In this document: one piece after another, positions 59,290 through 64,000 of the stretch
Layout: every line of letters begins with the position of its first letter
How positions within the stretch are numbered: position 1 is the first letter of the stretch
Assembly (NCBI GenBank): GCA_022478985.1
Contig: JAKSZP010007906.1
Coordinates: 186,001-250,000, forward strand
Reading direction: 5' to 3'
Source of the DNA: Massospora cicadina
Lineage: Eukaryota > Entomophthoromycota > Entomophthoromycetes > Entomophthorales > Entomophthoraceae
DNA length: 64,000 nucleotides
Translations under genes and position numbers: made by a program
The notes under the pieces: model-generated
Databases searched by the model: none
What the model was told of the DNA's origin: nothing
What the model saw: only the letters and a program-made list of their open reading frames with translations

Positions 59290-60180
59290 TGTTAAGAGAG
59301 TGTCTGTAACTCTCTCATTCCCAGCAAGGTGGTGTGGGATGAAAACTTACACTGCAAGGGAATTAGCCATTATGAGAATGGAAAATAAGGCACCTCGAAT
59401 GGTGCCTGTACAAAAGGGACCCAAGGCAAGGGTGTAGAGTGTGATATACAGTACCAGTTAAAACGAGAAACAACACAGCTTGAGTGGACCCCAGAGGGGA
59501 GTCCATGATCAAGTGTAAATCGGTGCCAGTAGGCTTGGGTGCCTCAATTTGGAGGGGACCTGAGCGGCCCAAGAGAGCACCAGGGACTTTTGTAAATTGA
59601 GATAGTATGTAGTGGCCACCATAGTTGGAGACCTCCTCAAAGAGGTCCGCCCCAAGTTCGCCCAAGGAACCATAAGTAAACGTAAAATAACAGGTAAATT
59701 TATTAGAGAAAGTCAACCAACAAGGAGTGTTGGTCGCAAAAACATATTTAAAATGGGTCAGGGTAATTATGGGTCTGTGGAAGTGTGCCCAAGCCTTGAC
59801 GCTCCAATAGAAAAATGCTTCCATCTGATTTGGTAAAATACACTGAAAGTGCCTTCACTCAAGTGATTGACTGAAGCTGTATTCTACCCAAGCCCATGAT
59901 TTTGTAACTCTAATGGGATTTGAACCCTCATTCTTCAATTAACCAAATCAATCTGTCTTCATTTGTTATGTAGATCATTCGTATCAGTGCCAGGGCTGAG
60001 ACAAGGGGCTGGGCTTTTTTCACACCATTAGTACCAAGCTGGGCATATTTTGCTTGTACCCAGCGTTGGTATAAAGTTTTTTCAGGTCAGAAAGAGCCTA
60101 AAGTTTAACCTTCTGGGCCTCCTGTCGCCCAGCCTTATCTTTGGCGTTGGTTCCCACTATTAAGTCATCCAACCATGACA
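59290..60180 (-). repeat. E6 5' LTR
   Basis: 891 bp; keeps the TATA-like box and the self-priming 11-mer. It also contains, on the minus strand, a B-box-like GGGTTCAAATCCC (59927-59915); the other LTR has a weaker copy (53997-53986). Confidence 0.88.
59711..59754 (-). promoter_or_regulatory. E6 predicted TATA box and transcript start
   Basis: On the minus strand ATTTTAAATATG (59754-59743) lies about 25-33 bases before G at 59721. That G starts GTTGGTTGACT, the 11-mer complementary to the primer site. The spacing is right for TATA and start site, so the 11-mer would be the very 5' end of the RNA. Confidence 0.55.
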
Positions 60181-60228
60181 CACAGGCAGTCCAACTTAAG
60201 TAAATTTATTGCCAAATTATTAGTCAAA

Positions 60229-61866
60229 TGTAACCTCTTTAACTCGTTTTTACATAATTGAGGTAAAAATATCACCTGGTGAATTAATAATGATAAAGAT
60301 TGATCAGATTTTCCATGAATACATAATACTTACTACCTTTTGTTGAGTAAAGGAATTTTACTAATACCAGTATACTTGTTGCAAATGGTAATATTTTTTG
60401 TTTTAATATATTAGTATAATTTGTTAACTCTTTTTGAAAAAGGCCACTCCTATGATTTTTAAAATGCTTGTGTTTTCAAATATGATTGTATCCCATTATG
60501 TTGAGCTAATCTAACAGCGCTATATAAAGTATTGATATAAAAAGATGTATATCTAGGCATTTATTTAAAATAAATCCTTATTAATTGTTAACTGATAATT
60601 CTGAAAAAAATATTATAAAACTTCTAATAAAAAATGTTAGACTAATAATTATAAGTTGGTACTTTTTCTAAAATGAAATGGTAGATATTGCACTGATCTA
60701 TGTATTTCATATAGATTTTAGATTTACTATAATAATTATATCTATATATGCTAATAACATAAAGCCTTAAATGATAAGTCTCCTTGTAAAAATCAATACA
60801 AGAATTATGCTAATTTTTGTAATACTTATAAAAACCCTCAGAAATCTCTTTTATCTTATCAGGATGTTCTTTATATCTAGATTAGTATTTAAAGTATATG
60901 TTATTCCTAGTGTATCTGCTTTTAATCTAGAGAAGACAATATTGAGCCAATAAAAACAAATATTAAACAGTACATATAATCTTACAAATGACTACCCTAG
61001 TATTGATTATATATTAAAACTTTTATTAGCTCCTAGCTTAGAATCAGAAAAACAGTTAGATCTCAAAATTATGTGTTTCAGCAAAAATAATTACTATTTA
61101 ACTTACAAAACTTTTAAAACTAAATACTCCTGAAGGCTATGTTGGACCTAAAGTTATAAAGTGAAAATTTTTAACACTTTGCTAAATATAGCCTCTATGT
61201 AATAATGCACAATACAATTATTAAAAAAATTTTACAACCATAGTAGCTATAAAGTTAAACATCTTTTTTAATATAATTACTTTAGAATGAGTCATTTGAT
61301 GCTACCATTTAATGATTTTCAGCAAATTAAGAGTCAACTTAAACATTCTAAAAATTATTAGCTGTCAAGTAAAATACATATTTTTTGTCTAAATAAACTT
61401 TTTGATGATATATCAATTATATAGGGCTACCTTTATTTGCAACAGTTTTTATCCATATCAAATAAACTTCAGATTACCAAATTTTTTGGTTTGGGGTAAT
61501 TGCTTAAATTTTAAGCAATTAGGCTTCAGGAGTTTTGTAGATAGTTATTTTAGCGTAAAGTTGTACTCCAATGTGACTTCCTATAGAATCAATTTAGATA
61601 AAAATTATTGGTATTGGGTTTTTTTTGAAGAGGTATACCGTCATGTAAGCTCTCACTTTGAAAAAATCAATTCAGATTTTGATTTATAATCTACTCAATC
61701 ACCACATTTTTAGACTTGTTAATATCTATAGAGGGTTTTTAGGGGACTTGCCTCACTCACTCTTGCTTTTTTACATTTGATGCTTTTATAACCATTTTTT
61801 GTAAACTCAATGATGTTTATCTTTTGCAGATCTTAGTATACCTGACGTGCATCCATGTGTTGGAAG
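60229..61866. other. Very AT-rich intergenic DNA, nothing recognised
   Basis: The sequence between the SINE A2 target copy and the LINE2 3' end is strongly AT-rich. The 95-codon frame at 61402-61689 is rich in Tyr, Phe and Asn, as expected from composition, and matches no family I know. Confidence 0.6.
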
Positions 61867-62297
61867 TATTTAGCGCTATGATGGTTCAGACACAATGGAA
61901 TATATATAATGAATTACAAGTCAATCAATTTTTATTTAACTGAGGCAAGCCAACCAGGGGACAGGCATTACCAAGTATGTGTGGAAAACGAAGATAGATA
62001 AAATTGGGCACCCTGGGGTACTAGGTTACCCCTGTTGCCAGCGGGACTGCCAGGTATGGGGGGTTGGTGCACTACTCTGAGGGGGTTTCCCGCTATGGAG
62101 CAGGTGTGAAGGAAGGGGTCTGTGCTGAGGAACCAAAGTGGGAACCACGATTCTATGAGCGCCTGTTGCCTTGGCCTCGTATATCCATAGAGCCAGGCTT
62201 GGAAGTGCTCCAATAAGTGGACGTGGAACCAGTTGATAACCCCATGGATGGTTGGGACTGTGCCCTTGAACGCATCTAAGGCAATGGTGTGGATTGT

Positions 62298-63181
62298 CTA
62301 CATTGCAATGGGTATCATTAGGGAGCGGAGGGTAGATGGGATTGGTGATTCAATCTGGAGCATGAGAAGGCCCTTTAATATAGAAAATTCCTGCTTGTTT
62401 TGGATCTTAAGCAGGCGCGCGACTTCCTGCCATATGGCTTTGGTTTGGGGGCATGTTTCTAGGCGGTAATGTAGGGAGCCCTCTCCTCCACATACTGCGC
62501 AGGTTGCGTGGAGGGAATTGGAGCAGTCCGCCATCCTATAGGTCCTTCTCAGACAGCGCCAGGCGTTGGCTCTTACCCTCGGCTGTAGGAGTGGGTGGTG
62601 CATCATTCTCCACACTGTCTTCTGTGTGGTTAAGTCGTAGGGGATGTCCAATGCATCTAGGTATTCACTAAAGAAATGGTTGGGGTCGTAGAAAGCATGT
62701 CTCTCTGGGGATATTTTCTGGTTCTAAATTTGAAGTGGGGGCTGGCTCGTCCCCTTCCCTGCACAGTGCCAGTGTTCTCTACAGTCCATCCCATGCGGCG
62801 GATGGTTTGGAGGATGCATTTGAAGTGAGGGGGTGTTCCATGTAGGCCCATTGCGGTAGTGTGTTTAGGAAGGTATGATAGTAGTCTAGGTGGGCTATGT
62901 GTGTTGGTTAATTTGAGTGCCTGTGCAAAGTTAGTCCTCGCTCCCCTGGACCAGTGTTTTTGCGGGAGGTCTGTGGCAAGGACTTCCTTTTCCAGGTACC
63001 CAGGATGCAGTTGGCGTGGCTCATAAAATCTATTAGTCCCATGCCTCCGCTTGAGCGTGGGCCAAAGAGTGTTTCCATCCATATGTGAGGATGGGATCCG
63101 GGCCACAGCCAGCCCTGGATGAGCGAACGGATTAAAGTTATAAAGGTGGGTAAGAAGGCGATTGCATGGGCAGGGTACCAT
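62298..63181 (-). pseudogene. LINE2 ORF2 C-terminal region with CCHC motif
   Basis: A 117-codon piece (62651-62298) contains 'CAVCGGEGSLHYRLETCPQTKAIW', with Cys-X2-Cys, His and Cys all present. It is clearly homologous to LINE1 ('CVVCDQYETLVNRLKECPP'). Upstream pieces to 63181 show the adjoining 'GLIDFMSHANCILGTW' block. A frameshift lies between them. Confidence 0.75.
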
Positions 63182-63224
63182 AGTACTGGGAGGATGAGTG
63201 AGTTAGAAACTGCTGCTTGCCCCG

Positions 63225-64000
63225 TTAGTCCTGGGGATCTTCCCTTGAGGGAGGCGACGCGTTTGGATACCTGCTGAAGTAGGTTGCTTTCCATTGTCTC
63301 ATTGGCATATCTCCCTGTTTCCAGCAATATTCCAAATTGGCGGACAGGAGTGGTGGTGGGAGGTGATGCAAAGGGTAAGATGAGTGGGTTTTTCCTTCAT
63401 ATGGGGGTATGAGGTTCTGATGTTGTAGCCAGTTGTTAGTGTACTTACCTAATAGAATGATTTCTGTTCTCCTTTTGTTGAGCGATGCGTTGCTGACCAT
63501 GGAGTATTCCTCTAGGGTGCGTTCCAGCTGTCAGGCATCATTGTTGTTAGCTATACCTGCCACGCAGTCATCCTCAAAGGCCAGTATCTTGGCTGTTGGC
63601 TGTACTTGTGCAATTATGCCCATGAGGCGTGAGTCAGTTATGTGGAGAAGTGGATCAAAACTAAAAAATAATACAGCAGTGGGCTGAGGGGGTCCCCTTG
63701 TTTGAGCCCTCTGTGTGGTGTGATATTGTTAGTTAGGAAGCCAGGGCTGCATACAGCCATGGTTGCAGATTCTGTAAGAAGCATCGCCCAGTTTATGAAT
63801 CTGGGTGGGAGTTTGAAAGCGTGTAGGCATTCCTTTAGGTAAGGCTAACTAACGCGGTCATATGCTTTTTCCTGGTCTAAGAAGACCAGGGCTCCAGTTG
63901 CTTTGGATTGACATATGTTTACAACAGGGTGTATGTTGTTCCATAATGAGCGCCCTGGTATAAACCCTAAACTAGTTGGGTGAAAAGACGTTAGAGGCTA
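63225..64000 (-). pseudogene. LINE2 reverse transcriptase (partial)
   Basis: From the window edge the trace shows 'ALVFLDQEKAYDRVS', 'GLKQGDPLSPLLYY', and then the catalytic block as 'LAFEDDCVAGIA', with the Ala of F-A-D-D changed to Glu but both Asp residues kept. A 91-codon piece (63500-63225) covers the thumb region. Several stops. Confidence 0.75.

Larger units (their letters stand above)
53362..60180 (-). mobile_element. E6: complete chromovirus (Ty3/gypsy with chromodomain)
   Basis: Two LTRs of 891 bp each (53362-54252 and 59290-60180) start TGTCATGG in element orientation and are flanked by a perfect CACAG duplication (53357-53361 and 60181-60185). On the minus strand there are gag, protease with intact D-T-G, RT with intact YMDD, RNase H, integrase and a chromodomain. 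It lacks the TGGTGC primer site of the other elements; the leader pairs with its own LTR instead (separate entry). Frameshifts and some stops are present. Confidence 0.9.
47333..60212 (+). mobile_element. SINE A2, split by E5 and E6
   Basis: Three pieces, 47333-47365, 53137-53361 and 60186-60212, join into a ~285-bp SINE co-linear with SINE A1. Examples are GTACCCCAATAGTAGAGTAT against the A1 head, GGTAGAGGACAATTATGACT against GGTAGGGGACAATTATGATT, and CACAGGCAGTCCAACTTAAG against the A1 tail. A 16-bp target duplication with 13 matches flanks the whole at 47317-47332 and 60213-60228. E5 lies in the tRNA-like head and E6 in the 3' tail. Confidence 0.75.
61867..64000 (-). mobile_element. LINE2: 3' half of a non-LTR retrotransposon, cut by the window edge
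   Basis: Minus-strand RT and the C-terminal region lie in the order of LINE1. The 3' region has CCCCTGGTTGGCTTGCCTCA (about 61941-61960) followed by an AATAAA-like run. It ends near 61867 with ACCATCATAGCGCTAAATA, which aligns with the half-LINE and micro-insertion tail. Endonuclease and ORF1 would lie beyond the window. Stops and frameshifts are present. Confidence 0.75.

Noticed and set aside
61402..61689. 95-codon frame in AT-rich DNA
   Set aside because: Residue usage is what the AT-rich composition predicts and there is no motif or neighbouring gene structure.

Overview
The window is gene-poor, AT-rich eukaryotic DNA made almost entirely of retrotransposons in old, broken condition. I recognise no host gene, rRNA or intact tRNA. 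Element types (a Ty3/gypsy chromovirus whose primer site pairs with its own LTR in the manner of Tf1/sushi, several other Ty3/gypsy elements, LINEs with an APE endonuclease and a C-terminal CCHC motif, tRNA-headed SINEs) point to a TE-swollen fungal genome. A rust-type basidiomycete would fit, but that is inference and weakly held.

Layout. 1-2.5 kb: AT-rich DNA with a decayed integrase-like remnant. 2557-5839 (minus): a 3.3-kb LINE-like retroposon bounded by a 17-bp target duplication; it has an ORF1-type (zinc-knuckle) region but no endonuclease or RT, a 'half-LINE'. 7389-37284 (plus): one old Ty3/gypsy element (E1) blown up to 30 kb by nested insertions. E2 (11474-17704) sits in its RT; E3 (19654-34746) sits in its integrase; E4 (27405-33915) sits inside the 3' LTR of E3. 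All four have paired LTRs and 5-bp target duplications, so the order of events can be read: E1 first, E2 and E3 later, E4 after E3. 39.7-45.06 kb (minus): LINE1 with ORF1, APE, RT and C-terminal domains. 46.5-60.2 kb: a SINE neighbourhood. SINE A1 (minus) and SINE B (plus) are followed by SINE A2, which was itself hit twice, by E5 (47366-53131, minus) and by chromovirus E6 (53362-60180, minus); both are complete with perfect 5-bp duplications. 61.87-64 kb (minus): the 3' part of LINE2, running off the window.

How the parts relate. The LINEs, the half-LINE and both SINE families share a 3' region (consensus close to CCCCTGGTTGGCTTGCCTCA followed by AATAAA-like repeats), the expected arrangement when a LINE reverse transcriptase mobilises SINEs. 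The LINE/half-LINE terminus also occurs as at least four 'micro-insertions' of only 10-27 bp, each flanked by its own 15-22 bp target duplication; two of them have an empty site in the sister LTR. These look like almost abortive target-primed reverse transcription. LTR differences in E5 are overwhelmingly transitions, about half at CpG, which suggests silencing by cytosine methylation. All alignments were done by eye; identities are hand counts or estimates.
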